From a bacterium (lineage in GTDB: Bacteria; UBA9089; JASEIO01), in assembly GCA_030017475.1 (NCBI GenBank), contig JASEIO010000002.1:1-63204 (forward strand): DNA of 63,204 nucleotides, read 5' to 3'. Below are positions 8,157 through 16,834 of this stretch, piece after piece. Positions within the stretch are counted from its first letter, which is position 1. Every line of letters starts with the position of its first letter. Both the position numbers and the translations under genes were made by a program. The notes under the pieces are model-generated. The model was given only the letters and a program-made list of their open reading frames with translations. It was not told the origin of the DNA and ran no database searches.

Positions 8157-8633
8157 TTATACCTCTCTATCAACAACTAAAGGCCTTGCCTTTTTCTTCT
8201 TTACCCTTCCATAAGTAAAGTCTTCCTGCATAGGGACAATTATATTCAGGATATAATTAATAAATGACAATGAATCCCTGATTAACTGGTTGTTCATTTC
8301 ATTTAAATCTTTAAGTTCTTGTACGGTAGAAAGGAATTCAGAATAGAGGGAGGAAAGATCAACTGAAGATAAAGAGATGATCTTTTTAAAATTCAATTCA
8401 CTTTTGGGAATCTGCCAGACTTCTGCTAAATTATCTATTATACCTAATCGAACATCTTCAAATTCCTGAATTTTACTAATAAGGGATTCTTCGGAAGAGA
8501 TTATCATTAACAACCTTTCTATATCCCTATTTAACAACACATCTTTCTTCTCTTTTGACAAATCTACTAACTGTTTATACAAAGAATTCTCGTTTACTAT
8601 CACATCCCGTAACTGAAGTAACAAATCATCCAA
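8157..8633 (-). CDS. flgN: FlgN-family export chaperone for FlgK/FlgL
   Basis: A 158-residue, mostly helical protein with long heptad-like stretches (LLQLRDVIVNENSLYKQL.. and ..LSTVQELKDLNEMNNQLI), typical of FlgN. FlgN is the cytoplasmic chaperone that holds FlgK and FlgL before secretion. Sequence conservation in this family is low, so the call rests on length, helical pattern, the EN..Y..L..L..EK.. opening and the position directly before flgK. A basic C-terminal tail (VKKKKARP) follows the helix bundle. The gap to the yvyF-like gene upstream is only 66 bases, which leaves no room for flgM, the usual gene here in Firmicutes. Confidence 0.85.
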   Translation of the reverse strand: MDDLLLQLRDVIVNENSLYKQLVDLSKEKKDVLLNRDIERLLMIISSEESLISKIQEFEDVRLGIIDNLAEVWQIPKSELNFKKIISLSSVDLSSLYSEFLSTVQELKDLNEMNNQLIRDSLSFINYILNIIVPMQEDFTYGRVKKKKARPLVVDREV

Positions 8634-8699
8634 TCCATTTCACTCCTATTTCAGTCATATGTACTCTAATATATATATCGGCAAAAAGCACAGAAAACC

Positions 8700-9131
8700 T
8701 TACTCACTTTTTTTGCCTTTTATACCTTTACGATTAAGGACAAATTTAGATGCCTGATCTATCTTCTCCTTTCTATGTTTTTCATCTGTAGATTTAATTA
8801 AACTCTTTTTTAACTCCTCTGACAATTTCCCCTTACAAGAATCACAGAGCCTTCCTGTAAAAATCTGTCTTTTACACAATTCACATGGATAGGTTATGGG
8901 AGTTTTATCCACAAGAAGTAGTCTTCCCTGCTTTATGAATTCAATAATCTTCTCTTCAGGGACACCTGTACCTTCTGCAATCTCTCCTGCATTGGAAAAA
9001 GGATGCTCATCTAAGTATTCCTTTACCCTTTCAAACTCCCTCTCATCATCCTCTAAACACTTTGGACAAAGGCTCCTTCCCAAAGAGACAAAAAGCTTTC
9101 TGCATCTTGAACAGTGTTTTAATTCAGGCAT
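8700..9131 (-). CDS. yvyF: YvyF-like zinc-ribbon flagellar operon protein
   Basis: A 143-residue protein with two Cys-rich zinc ribbons, CSRC/CPKC at residues 7-24 and CELC/CDSC at about 83-100. They are separated by a winged-helix-like segment (FSNAGEIAEGTGVPEEKIIEFIKQGRL). The lysine-rich tail is probably disordered. This matches the YvyF/TIGR03826 flagellar operon protein of Firmicutes, which sits between comFC and flgM-flgN. The same neighbours are present here: comFC upstream and flgN downstream. The function is not well defined; the helix-turn-helix-like middle suggests a regulator or anti-sigma-type partner, but that is inference. Confidence 0.85.
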   Translation of the reverse strand: MPELKHCSRCRKLFVSLGRSLCPKCLEDDEREFERVKEYLDEHPFSNAGEIAEGTGVPEEKIIEFIKQGRLLLVDKTPITYPCELCKRQIFTGRLCDSCKGKLSEELKKSLIKSTDEKHRKEKIDQASKFVLNRKGIKGKKSE

Positions 9132-9172
9132 TTTAATCTACCCCCATTATCCGTTGTAACAGTCCTCTGTCC

Positions 9173-9892
9173 TTATCCGTGGGCCAGGGTCAACACATAT
9201 ACCTTCTTTGCCCCAGCTTCCATCAATACCTTACTACATTCATTGACAGTAGCACCAGTTGTATAGACATCATCAATAAGCATTATTACCTTATCCTTAA
9301 ATAAATGGTCCTTTTTTCTAATCAAAAAGGCATCCTTAACATTCTGCACTCGTTCCTTTTCAGATAGATTTACCTGAGAAGGGGTATCTTTATATCTTTT
9401 AAGGCTATCTGATACAGGGATACCAAAATATTTACCAATGGATGAGGAAAAAAGCTCTGCTTGATTAAAGGTACGTTTTCTCAACCTACTTTTGTGCAAA
9501 GGGACAGGAATAATAAAATCAAAATCCTCTACTTGCCAGTTTTTAATAATACAATCGATTAAAAGATGCATCAATGGTTTGTATAAGGCAATCCTTTTTT
9601 TATATTTGATAAGATGAATACACTCCTTTATTATTCCCTCATATCTACTAACTGCCCTTGCCTCGCAAAAATATCTCTTGGTTTTAAGGCATTCTTTACA
9701 TAATGGTCTTTCAACCCATTTAAAAGAAGAAGAAATGCCCTTTCCACATCTATGGCAAAAGGGAGGAAAAAGTAACCTGATTTTTGATAGACATTTAAAA
9801 CAAACATATTTCTCTTTAATTGAGGTAAGATCTGATCCACAGATTTCACAATTTGCTGGAAAGACAAAATTTATAACAGGATCAAGAAACAT
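9173..9892 (-). CDS. comFC: ComF-family phosphoribosyltransferase-like protein
   Basis: ComFC/GntX family, about 239 residues. It has an N-terminal zinc ribbon (CEICG, CFKC, CHRCGKG, CKEC within the first 70 residues) and a C-terminal phosphoribosyltransferase fold with the PRPP loop VIMLIDDVYTTGAT near 205. In naturally transformable bacteria ComFC supports single-stranded DNA uptake; in many others its role is unclear. The start at 9892 (MFLDPVINFVFP) is chosen because a longer frame would run into the fmdB-like gene. No Shine-Dalgarno is evident, so coupling to the gene ending at 9903 is likely. No other competence gene is visible in the window. Confidence 0.88.
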   Translation of the reverse strand: MFLDPVINFVFPANCEICGSDLTSIKEKYVCFKCLSKIRLLFPPFCHRCGKGISSSFKWVERPLCKECLKTKRYFCEARAVSRYEGIIKECIHLIKYKKRIALYKPLMHLLIDCIIKNWQVEDFDFIIPVPLHKSRLRKRTFNQAELFSSSIGKYFGIPVSDSLKRYKDTPSQVNLSEKERVQNVKDAFLIRKKDHLFKDKVIMLIDDVYTTGATVNECSKVLMEAGAKKVYVLTLAHG

Positions 9893-9902
9893 ATTGATAT
9901 AA

Positions 9903-10124
9903 TTAGTGGCATGTTCTGCAACTTGAGGCAGTGCAAGTACCACAGGATTTCGAAGATGTAGATGGGGTGAAATTACCCCCTGTTCTAATCCCAAAAACAG
10001 AGAATAGCTTCTGACAATTATCTGAATTACACTTAGGGCATTGAATACTATTTGAATCTGAAAAACTCGTCAACTTCACAAACCTATCTTTGCAAGCCAA
10101 ACATTGATATTCATAGATAGGCAT
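9903..10124 (-). CDS. FmdB-type zinc-ribbon protein
   Basis: A 73-residue protein opening with MPIYEYQCLACKDRFVKL and a second pair CPKC, the FmdB/regulatory zinc-ribbon family. The tail has further Cys (CGTCTASSCRTCH), common in this family. FmdB-like proteins are proposed regulators, but the role is not established. It lies between the FapA-like gene and comFC, with ten bases to the comFC start, so the two are probably one transcript. Confidence 0.88.
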   Translation of the reverse strand: MPIYEYQCLACKDRFVKLTSFSDSNSIQCPKCNSDNCQKLFSVFGIRTGGNFTPSTSSKSCGTCTASSCRTCH

Positions 10125-10151
10125 TTAGAAACCCCCTTTAGTTTTTAGTTC

Positions 10152-13100
10152 CTATTTTCCTTCATATGGTTTTGTCTTCACCTCATTTCCTTCAAAATAA
10201 AGCGTCACTGATTTCATCTTCTCTTTTATATCCAATCTTGCAGACCGGATTACTATGGTTACACCTGGATAGAGTGTATCGATTACATTCACCTTTCCAC
10301 CTAAGGAACGGGCAATCTGTGATTCCAAGATTTCCTTTCTTTCAATATAAGAACGTAACTTCATCTGCAAGATGTTTCGCCTTTTAATCAACTTGGTTAA
10401 TAGTCTTAATCTTCTTTCAGATAAATGTCCTTCTTTTTTCCATCTTTCTAAGGTAGAGATATCCAATTTGATTCTTTCTAAATTCCTATCTTCTATCTTA
10501 TACATTTTTTCTAATGTCTCTAATTGCCCTCTAATCCTTGGTGTTACACCAACCTCAACGAGTGTCCGTGTAGAGACTTCACAACCTAAAACCCTTGCAG
10601 TTACCTCTTCTACTGCCCTTATTTTACCTCCAACAATTGAACCTCTTTTCCCCAAAACCTGGATCTTTTTACCAGAATCAAGCTCACTATGTAAAACCTC
10701 TTCTTGAATAATGATATTCTCCTCGGATATGAGATGGGCATTCTCCACAAATTTGGCTACAATATCTCCTGAGGCACGTAACGTTGCCTCTTCTTTACCC
10801 TGGACTCCAGCTCCAATCAAGATATTTCCCTTGGCATTTAATGTTGCCTTCCCCACCCCATTTTTAACCTGGATATCCCCTGATGCATTTATCTTAAAGC
10901 CATCCTTTACATCTCCTCCAACCATCACTGTTCCAAGAAAGTTTATATTTCCTGAATGGAAATCTATATCCCCTTTAATATCATAGATGGGTTCTATATT
11001 GATCCTTTCATTTGCCCAGACAACATGTCCTGAGATTTTTGCCCGTAATTCCTGGCCATCTTCAGATATCTCTGTATTTCTTCCAGCTGGAAGGCGTACA
11101 TCTTGAAAAGTAGGAGGAATCTCCTCTCCACTTAGGCGTAATCCTGGTTTACCACCAAAATTAACGGTTTTTTTCTTGGCTAAGAGTTCTCCTTCCTCCA
11201 CGTTTTTAATTAGATTCAACTCGTGAAAGTCAATCCTACCATGTTCATCCTCTACAAGATGGACTTTGGTAAGATCCTTTCTAAAACTATACTCAATCTC
11301 AGCACTATATCCAGGAGTAGGAGGAATCTCCTCTGCCACTAAGATAGATGTGTTCCACTTTTTATTATTAATTACATCCTTGATTACATCCTCTTTAATA
11401 CAAGCTACAACCCCTTTTTCCCGCAAGGCATTTATAACATCTTCATATTTAATTGGTAAACCACCATCTTTTTCAGGGATTACTATCATCTCTGCCCTGG
11501 ATTTGTCCTCTGACAATTCAACTGAAACCTGGGCATCAATCCCTTTCCTTCTTTGATGCTCCCCTATTTTAACTGGAACCCCTTTCTCCTCATCCACAGT
11601 ACTCTTTAAAGAGTTACGATCAATATTGATATATCCTCTATCCTCAATCTCAGACTGAATATCTTCTATCTTCACCCTTTTTCCTTTACCCTTTGGAGGA
11701 TAAACAGTTAAAAACAACCCTTCTTTAGTATTCTCTAATTTGAATGAACCAGAAATATTTATCTCTTCTACAGACTCATCCTCTGCTTCCCAAGGCAATA
11801 CCTTAAAACCCTTTTGAAAAACACGAACCTTTACTCTGCCATCTATCCGCTCAATCTCAGTGCATGTAACATCATGCAGCCCCAAACCTAAAATCTTTGC
11901 CCCTTCTTTTTTTCCTTCTTCTAAAGAAGAGGATTCTATGACAATTGAGCGGGGATACCTCGAAAAGTCAAAATTTGACTCAGGTTCTCCAACCGAAACG
12001 CTTGGTTTTAATTCTATCTCCTGGTATGCCTCCCTTTCTACCTTTCCATCGTGAAGACGAAAGGTTGCCGCCTTTTCTCCCTTCTTTATCTCCACTGGAA
12101 CCTTATCAATTACCAATTTTACCCCTTGATAGATATTCTCTAAGATAGAAACCTCTGAAGCCTTAATCTCAGTCTTCACTTTTTCAATAGAACCAATAGA
12201 TCTTGCATCTACTTTATCTGCCTCTATCTTCCCACCAAGGATTTGCCCCTTTTTGCCAAGGCACTTCACAACCCCAAGTACCTTGATCCTACAATTAACA
12301 ATCTCCCCTTCAACAAGCAGGTTTCCTTTTACATCTATCTCTATATCTTCGCAGGATTTAGCTATTACATCCCCTGAAGCTACAATCTTTCCTTTTCCTT
12401 TCCCTAAGATATCCTGTTTGATCCTAACTGTTCCTTTAGCCTCCAGTAAGCTATCTCCCACATTTCCCATAACTTCGATATCAGCTCCAGCATTAATCTG
12501 CACACCATCTTCAATAGAGCCACCAATCCTCACCTTTCCTGGAAAATCAATCTTACCCATCCCTTTTTTTAGATCACCTGGAATCTCATAGATCTTCTCC
12601 ACAGTCAATTTATTGTCTTCCCAATTTACTAATCCCTTGGATGTAGCATAAGCCTGTAGTCCATCTCTCTCCAAAAAGACATTCCTTCCACAAATTATCT
12701 TTATATCCGATCCGAGTGAACCAGGGATTATCTCTCCAGTTACTGATCTACCTTGTTTGCCAGATGTTGCTGGCACCTTTATCATCAAAACCTGTCCTGG
12801 ATAAACCTCTCCCTTCTTGAACCTATAAGCTAAATAGGCATCTTCTCCTTCCTCTGGAGATATACCCGTAGCTATAAGAATCTCTTCATTATACCTTCTG
12901 TCTTGTAATATGCTATTAACCAGTTTTTCATCTACCTCTTTTATCCTTTTATCTTTAATCGCCTTCCAGATGTCTTCCAACTCAACCCTTTTACCTCCAA
13001 TTTTAGGCATAGTGATCTTTAAATAGGCCTTTAAATTATCCTTTATCTCTATTATCACCTTTCCATCTAATGTGGGATCATATGAAGAGGTTATTCCTGA

Positions 13101-13226
13101 CAAACTTTTCTCAATCGACTCTAAGGTTTTGTCAATTTTTTCCAAATCTTCTTCTTCCACTTCATGTTCTAAGAATTCTAAATCCTTCTCCATGTTCTCT
13201 AATGCCTTTAGTCTTTTGTCATCCAT
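10152..13226 (-). CDS. Giant FapA-like (DUF342) protein with duplicated beta-helix
   Basis: A 1024-residue cytoplasmic protein of the FapA/DUF342 family, linked to polar flagellar assembly in Vibrio and to sporulation or motility loci elsewhere. Two FapA modules are visible. The first (about 55-395) has VPATSGKQGRSVTGEIIPG and GGSIEDGVQINAGADIEV. The second (about 563-1020) has KPGLRLSGEEIPP and GGDVKDGFKINASGDIQV. Between them, 425-470 looks like a Jag N-terminal domain (VIESSSLEEGKKEGAKILGL). A basic coiled coil (about 897-970) sits inside the second module, where single FapA proteins carry theirs; the first copy has lost it. Usual FapA proteins are 450-650 residues. It stands upstream of the flagellar block. 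Confidence 0.88.
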   Translation of the reverse strand: MDDKRLKALENMEKDLEFLEHEVEEEDLEKIDKTLESIEKSLSGITSSYDPTLDGKVIIEIKDNLKAYLKITMPKIGGKRVELEDIWKAIKDKRIKEVDEKLVNSILQDRRYNEEILIATGISPEEGEDAYLAYRFKKGEVYPGQVLMIKVPATSGKQGRSVTGEIIPGSLGSDIKIICGRNVFLERDGLQAYATSKGLVNWEDNKLTVEKIYEIPGDLKKGMGKIDFPGKVRIGGSIEDGVQINAGADIEVMGNVGDSLLEAKGTVRIKQDILGKGKGKIVASGDVIAKSCEDIEIDVKGNLLVEGEIVNCRIKVLGVVKCLGKKGQILGGKIEADKVDARSIGSIEKVKTEIKASEVSILENIYQGVKLVIDKVPVEIKKGEKAATFRLHDGKVEREAYQEIELKPSVSVGEPESNFDFSRYPRSIVIESSSLEEGKKEGAKILGLGLHDVTCTEIERIDGRVKVRVFQKGFKVLPWEAEDESVEEINISGSFKLENTKEGLFLTVYPPKGKGKRVKIEDIQSEIEDRGYINIDRNSLKSTVDEEKGVPVKIGEHQRRKGIDAQVSVELSEDKSRAEMIVIPEKDGGLPIKYEDVINALREKGVVACIKEDVIKDVINNKKWNTSILVAEEIPPTPGYSAEIEYSFRKDLTKVHLVEDEHGRIDFHELNLIKNVEEGELLAKKKTVNFGGKPGLRLSGEEIPPTFQDVRLPAGRNTEISEDGQELRAKISGHVVWANERINIEPIYDIKGDIDFHSGNINFLGTVMVGGDVKDGFKINASGDIQVKNGVGKATLNAKGNILIGAGVQGKEEATLRASGDIVAKFVENAHLISEENIIIQEEVLHSELDSGKKIQVLGKRGSIVGGKIRAVEEVTARVLGCEVSTRTLVEVGVTPRIRGQLETLEKMYKIEDRNLERIKLDISTLERWKKEGHLSERRLRLLTKLIKRRNILQMKLRSYIERKEILESQIARSLGGKVNVIDTLYPGVTIVIRSARLDIKEKMKSVTLYFEGNEVKTKPYEGK

Positions 13227-13281
13227 TTATATCACCTATCTTTAGGTTACCAAAGAATCGTGAAAAAGTCAAGCAGATTTA

Positions 13282-13333
13282 GCCACGGATTATCACGGAT
13301 GATCTACAGAAGGTAGAAAAGTAAAGGGGTCAG
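13282..13333. repeat. Dispersed repeat family C, copy 1
   Basis: The stretch beginning GCCACGGATTATCACGGATG is closely similar to 43078-43130 (ACCACGGATTCACACGGATG onward), including a following GTAAAG(G/A)GG block. Both are intergenic. Short CACGGATT repeats of this type are common in environmental bacterial genomes. Confidence 0.55.
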
Positions 13334-13378
13334 GACTAACCTTAACCCCTAACACCTACCACCCAAAACACCTATCAT

Positions 13379-13546
13379 CTAATCTGTGATTTCTGCCTCT
13401 TCCTCAAGCATTATAGGAATCCCATCCCTTATAGGATATCTCCTTTTACATTCCGTACAAATCAACTTCTGGTTCACTTCATCGTAGATAATATCAGCTT
13501 TACATACAGGACAAGCTAAAATCTCTAACAATTGTTGATCAATCAT
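13379..13546 (-). CDS. Trm112-like zinc-binding protein (UPF0434/YcaR family)
   Basis: A 55-residue protein, MIDQQLLEILACPVCKADI at the start, then a second pair CTEC and the signature RYPIRDGIPIMLEEEA. This is the bacterial Trm112-like/YcaR family, small zinc proteins that can act as methyltransferase partners or as stand-alone proteins. The ATG at 13546 has GGAGAAG just upstream. It lies between the FapA-like gene and the CaCA exchanger gene. No methyltransferase partner is adjacent. Confidence 0.9.
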   Translation of the reverse strand: MIDQQLLEILACPVCKADIIYDEVNQKLICTECKRRYPIRDGIPIMLEEEAEITD

Positions 13547-13599
13547 CTTCTCCCTCCTTTACCTCCTATCTTCTACACCCCAGGGTGCAAAATAGGAAG

Positions 13600-14610
13600 T
13601 TAGTGGATTTTAAAAAGAAGCCAAGCCCCTATAGAATAAAATACAATCATGGAAACAACACCTAAACCTAACTTCAAAAAGCTTCTTTTAGAACGATACA
13701 TCAAGCTAATGATCACAATACAGGTTAAGATGACTTGTAAGGCTATGGTTAATGTATGGGTTGTAGAAAGATTAGATAAAATAGGACCCTTTCTATAAAA
13801 AAGATCCGATATCGTAATTACAGCGATATTGAACATATTGGAACCAAATATACTTCCTAAGGCCATATCGATCATCCCTGATTTAACCACTGAAATTGCA
13901 ATCGAAAGTTCAGGTAAAGATGTAGTAATGGCTAAAAATATTGTTCCTACAAAGCTATGTCCCAGGTTTGTGGCTGTGGAGATTTTATCACATATGAAGG
14001 ATAACCAGATCCCGGACGAAACAACTATCAAAGAAATAATCACAAATTTAATCCCTAAAGTCCTTAAATCTTTATCTTCATCTGTTCTCCTATATACTAC
14101 TTTCTTCAGTTTAGATTCCCTTTTTTCAAATCGGAATATAAGCCTTGTCCCTATAAGATATATAGATAAAACCAATAAGGTATCTACACCAACCTTAAAG
14201 ATATCAGGTAGTCTAAGGATATCTTGGATGGTATTAAAGGTAATACTAAAGCCAACTATTCCAGCGAGGAGGATTGAAATACCTGCTGATAGAATATGTC
14301 TTTCCTTTGCTTCATGAAGTATTGGACCTTTACCCTGAACAATGTCTATTATGGCAATAATCATTAAGTTAAAGATATTTGACCCAAAGATATCTCCTAC
14401 CCCTAAATCTGGAGCATCAACTAAAGAGACTGAGGCTATACAAACTATCAATTCTGGGAGAGAGGTGATAAAACCTAAGAGTAATATCCCAATCCAAATA
14501 GAAGATAAACCAGTTAATTTCGAGATACCCTCTCCATACTTAGATAGCCTATTTGCTCCAATAACAATAAGAGTGGCACTAATCACAAAATTTAGTAAAA
14601 GCCAAAACAT
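13600..14610 (-). CDS. CaCA-family sodium/calcium exchanger-like transporter
   Basis: A 336-residue inner-membrane protein with about ten hydrophobic segments in two inverted halves. The alpha repeats are ITSLPELIV with GDIFGSNIFN (first half) and ITTSLPELSI with GSIFGSNMFN (second half); these line the ion pathway. A basic hydrophilic loop (FEKRESKLKKVVYRRTDEDK) separates the halves. Members of the YrbG/CaxA group exchange Ca2+ or other cations for Na+ or H+; specificity cannot be read from the sequence. It follows ispH by 24 bases on the same strand. Confidence 0.9.
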   Translation of the reverse strand: MFWLLLNFVISATLIVIGANRLSKYGEGISKLTGLSSIWIGILLLGFITSLPELIVCIASVSLVDAPDLGVGDIFGSNIFNLMIIAIIDIVQGKGPILHEAKERHILSAGISILLAGIVGFSITFNTIQDILRLPDIFKVGVDTLLVLSIYLIGTRLIFRFEKRESKLKKVVYRRTDEDKDLRTLGIKFVIISLIVVSSGIWLSFICDKISTATNLGHSFVGTIFLAITTSLPELSIAISVVKSGMIDMALGSIFGSNMFNIAVITISDLFYRKGPILSNLSTTHTLTIALQVILTCIVIISLMYRSKRSFLKLGLGVVSMIVFYSIGAWLLFKIH

Positions 14611-14634
14611 CTCACACCACTTAAAGCCTTCTAA

Positions 14635-15462
14635 TCAGAGTTGCCTCAGTTTATTAACTACTTCATTAATAACCCATGGAGGAGTGGAAGTACCTGCCGC
14701 CACTCCCACTTTTCTAACTGATGTTTCTATACCATTTATCTCTTCGGGATATTCGATATGGTAGGTACCTACACCTGCCTTTCTACATACACTTACTAAT
14801 CTCTTTGTATTAGCACTATCTCTTCCTCCAACAACAAATATCACATCTACCATCTTAGCAAGTTCTAAAGATGCGGCCTGGTGTTTAATCGTTTCTTCGC
14901 AAATTGTATTATATACCCTTATCTCTTGCACCTCCTCTAAGATTCTACCAATTATATCCTTATACAGAGATAAATCCTGGGTAGTTTGACCAATCACCCC
15001 AACATTTCTCTTAAAATCTATTTTACAAACCTCCTCAATCTCACCTATAACCTTAGCATCACCTTCTACCCTCTCCATTATACTCATAACTTCAGGATGA
15101 TCTCTTTCTCCTACAATAATCAATTGATAGCCATCTTCCTTTAATCGGGATGCCAGATCCTGTACAGTTCGTACTCTTGGACATGTAGCATCTATCACCT
15201 CTAATCCTCTTTCCTCTGCTTGTTTATATACCAAAGGTGAAACACCATGAGAACGAAGCACAAGAATTCCTCCTCGAACATCCCTTAAATCATCAATAAC
15301 CCGAACTCCATCCTCTTCAAGTTTACGTACCATTTGTGGATTATGAATCAATGGACCCAATGTATACACATTCTCTTTTTTAGTAAGGGCTTCGTAGGTA
15401 AGCTTTATTGCCCTTTTTACTCCGAAACAAAATCCAGCCTTTGTAGCTAAAATCACTTCCAT
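14635..15462 (-). CDS. ispH: 4-hydroxy-3-methylbut-2-enyl diphosphate reductase
   Basis: IspH/LytB performs the last step of the MEP pathway, reducing HMBPP to IPP and DMAPP with a [4Fe-4S] cluster. Its 275 residues contain the three cluster cysteines in AGFCFGVKRA (residue 12), DATCPRV (about 92) and YNTICEET (about 190). The conserved HGV, HPE and TQDL segments are also present. The ATG at 15462 is preferred over the upstream GTG because GAAGG lies five bases before it. The aroA-cmk-plsC-ispH order is the one seen in Clostridia and Thermotogae. It shows that the cell makes isoprenoids by the MEP route. Confidence 0.97.
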   Translation of the reverse strand: MEVILATKAGFCFGVKRAIKLTYEALTKKENVYTLGPLIHNPQMVRKLEEDGVRVIDDLRDVRGGILVLRSHGVSPLVYKQAEERGLEVIDATCPRVRTVQDLASRLKEDGYQLIIVGERDHPEVMSIMERVEGDAKVIGEIEEVCKIDFKRNVGVIGQTTQDLSLYKDIIGRILEEVQEIRVYNTICEETIKHQAASLELAKMVDVIFVVGGRDSANTKRLVSVCRKAGVGTYHIEYPEEINGIETSVRKVGVAAGTSTPPWVINEVVNKLRQL

Positions 15463-15492
15463 CTTAACCTTCACTTCGTTCGGGGATGAACG

Positions 15493-16113
15493 TCAAACGG
15501 CTAACGACTTGATATGTTCCATTATCATGTTTGCTGCCTTCCGATATATCTCTTTTTTAGGAATATCCCCAAAGAATTTATCAAATTCTATTGATTTACC
15601 AAATCTTACTCTAATTTTAGCAGGTTTTATAAATATCCTACCTCTCGGTAATGCAACCTCAGTTCCAAATATCCTAGCAGGTATAACCTTTGCCTCCAAT
15701 TTGTAAGCCTTAATAGCAATAACACCTGTGCCTGGTAAGGCATTCCCTAATCTACCGTTAATACTTCTTGTCCCTTCAGGAAACCAAAGAAGTATCCTTC
15801 CCTCCCTTAAGAGCTTTAATGAATACTCGATTGCACCCCTATCAATTTTACTCCTTTTAATAGGGAAGGCCCCGTATCTCCTAATTATCCAAGAGAAGAT
15901 AGGAATATGGAACAGTTCCTCCCTGGCAATAAAATTCAACTGCCTTTTTACTGAAGCACCTATAACCACAGGATCTAAGAAACTCATATGATTAGCAAAT
16001 ATCAAAACTCCACCGCTCTCTGGTATGTTCCCACTCTCATATACCTTAAATTGAAAAAGAAGTCGCAACAATACATTACCTATGAAATGGGAAATTCTAT
16101 AACCAATCGTCAT
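15493..16113 (-). CDS. plsC: 1-acyl-glycerol-3-phosphate acyltransferase (PlsC family)
   Basis: A 206-residue membrane-associated acyltransferase that adds the second acyl chain to lysophosphatidic acid. The four family blocks are visible: NHMSFLDPVV (HX4D catalytic motif, about 40-50), GAFPIKRSKIDRGA, WFPEGTRSINGRLG and a VIPARIFG segment. A hydrophobic stretch near the N-terminus probably anchors it. It lies between cmk and ispH, a conserved arrangement. A dispersed hairpin repeat occupies the gap between cmk and plsC. Confidence 0.93.
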   Translation of the reverse strand: MTIGYRISHFIGNVLLRLLFQFKVYESGNIPESGGVLIFANHMSFLDPVVIGASVKRQLNFIAREELFHIPIFSWIIRRYGAFPIKRSKIDRGAIEYSLKLLREGRILLWFPEGTRSINGRLGNALPGTGVIAIKAYKLEAKVIPARIFGTEVALPRGRIFIKPAKIRVRFGKSIEFDKFFGDIPKKEIYRKAANMIMEHIKSLAV

Positions 16114-16122
16114 ATATAACCC

Positions 16123-16179
16123 AAAAAGCTATAAGCTGTAAGGACTGCGCATTTCTATCTGCTTATATCTTATAGCTTA
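16123..16179. repeat. Dispersed hairpin repeat family A, copy 1
   Basis: Inverted arms AAGCTATAAG (16126-16135) and CTTATAGCTT (16169-16178) flank a segment with CTATCTGCTTATA. It aligns over its full length with 40597-40654. Its right arm encodes the C-terminal codons of cmk. On the minus strand the hairpin is followed by a short T-run. Confidence 0.6.
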
Positions 16180-16834
16180 TATCAAGTCTCTTTTTAATAA
16201 TCTCAAGACAGCTCTCTACCACTTCATCTAAAGTTAAATTAGTGGTATCGACATAAATGGCATCCTCTGCCTTTCGGAGTGGAGAATCTTCCCTTTCAAA
16301 ATCACTTCTATCTCTTGCTTCAATATCACTCCTTATCTCATCTATATCAGAGAAATCCTTGTTCAGGTCCTTAAGTCTCCTTTTTGCTCTCTCATCCAGA
16401 GTAGCATCTAAATATATCTTAACCAAAGCCTCTGGGAAAACAACTGTGCCGATATCCCGTCCTTCCATAACAATTCCTTGATTTCCCAGCATATTTCTTT
16501 GTAAGGCGACTAAGTGACTGCGAACTTTAGAATTTCTGGCTATATAGAAAACTCGCTTAGTTAAATCAGGCTCTCTTATATACCTCGAGACATCCTCTCC
16601 ATCAACATAAACCCTGCCATCTTTAGAAACAGAGATATCTGTTTTTCTAATAAGTCGAGCCACTGCTTCTTCATTAGTTAGATCAACCCCCTTTTTCATC
16701 GCCTTCCATGTAGCTGCTCTATACATTGCCCCTGTATCAATGTAGGCATAACCTAAATGGACTGCTATTCTTTTCGAAACTGAGGTCTTCCCTGAAGCTG
16801 CAGGTCCATCAATAGCAACAACAATCCTTCTCAT
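16163..16834 (-). CDS. cmk: Cytidylate kinase
   Basis: Phosphorylates CMP/dCMP with ATP. Its 223 residues begin with the P-loop AIDGPAASGKTSVSKR and AYIDTGAMYR, and include the GRDIGTVVFP nucleotide-binding segment and the RDRSDFEREDSPL lid. The start overlaps the aroA stop by four bases (ATGA), indicating translational coupling. The last residues (ISYKI) are encoded by the right arm of a dispersed repeat, a trait shared with trpS (ISYKL). The usual downstream partner in this gene order, rpsA, is not here. Confidence 0.96.
   Translation of the reverse strand: MRRIVVAIDGPAASGKTSVSKRIAVHLGYAYIDTGAMYRAATWKAMKKGVDLTNEEAVARLIRKTDISVSKDGRVYVDGEDVSRYIREPDLTKRVFYIARNSKVRSHLVALQRNMLGNQGIVMEGRDIGTVVFPEALVKIYLDATLDERAKRRLKDLNKDFSDIDEIRSDIEARDRSDFEREDSPLRKAEDAIYVDTTNLTLDEVVESCLEIIKKRLDISYKI

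Noticed and set aside
13829-14317. A 162-residue plus-strand frame
   Set aside because: It is antisense to the CaCA exchanger and is a shadow of its hydrophobic codons.
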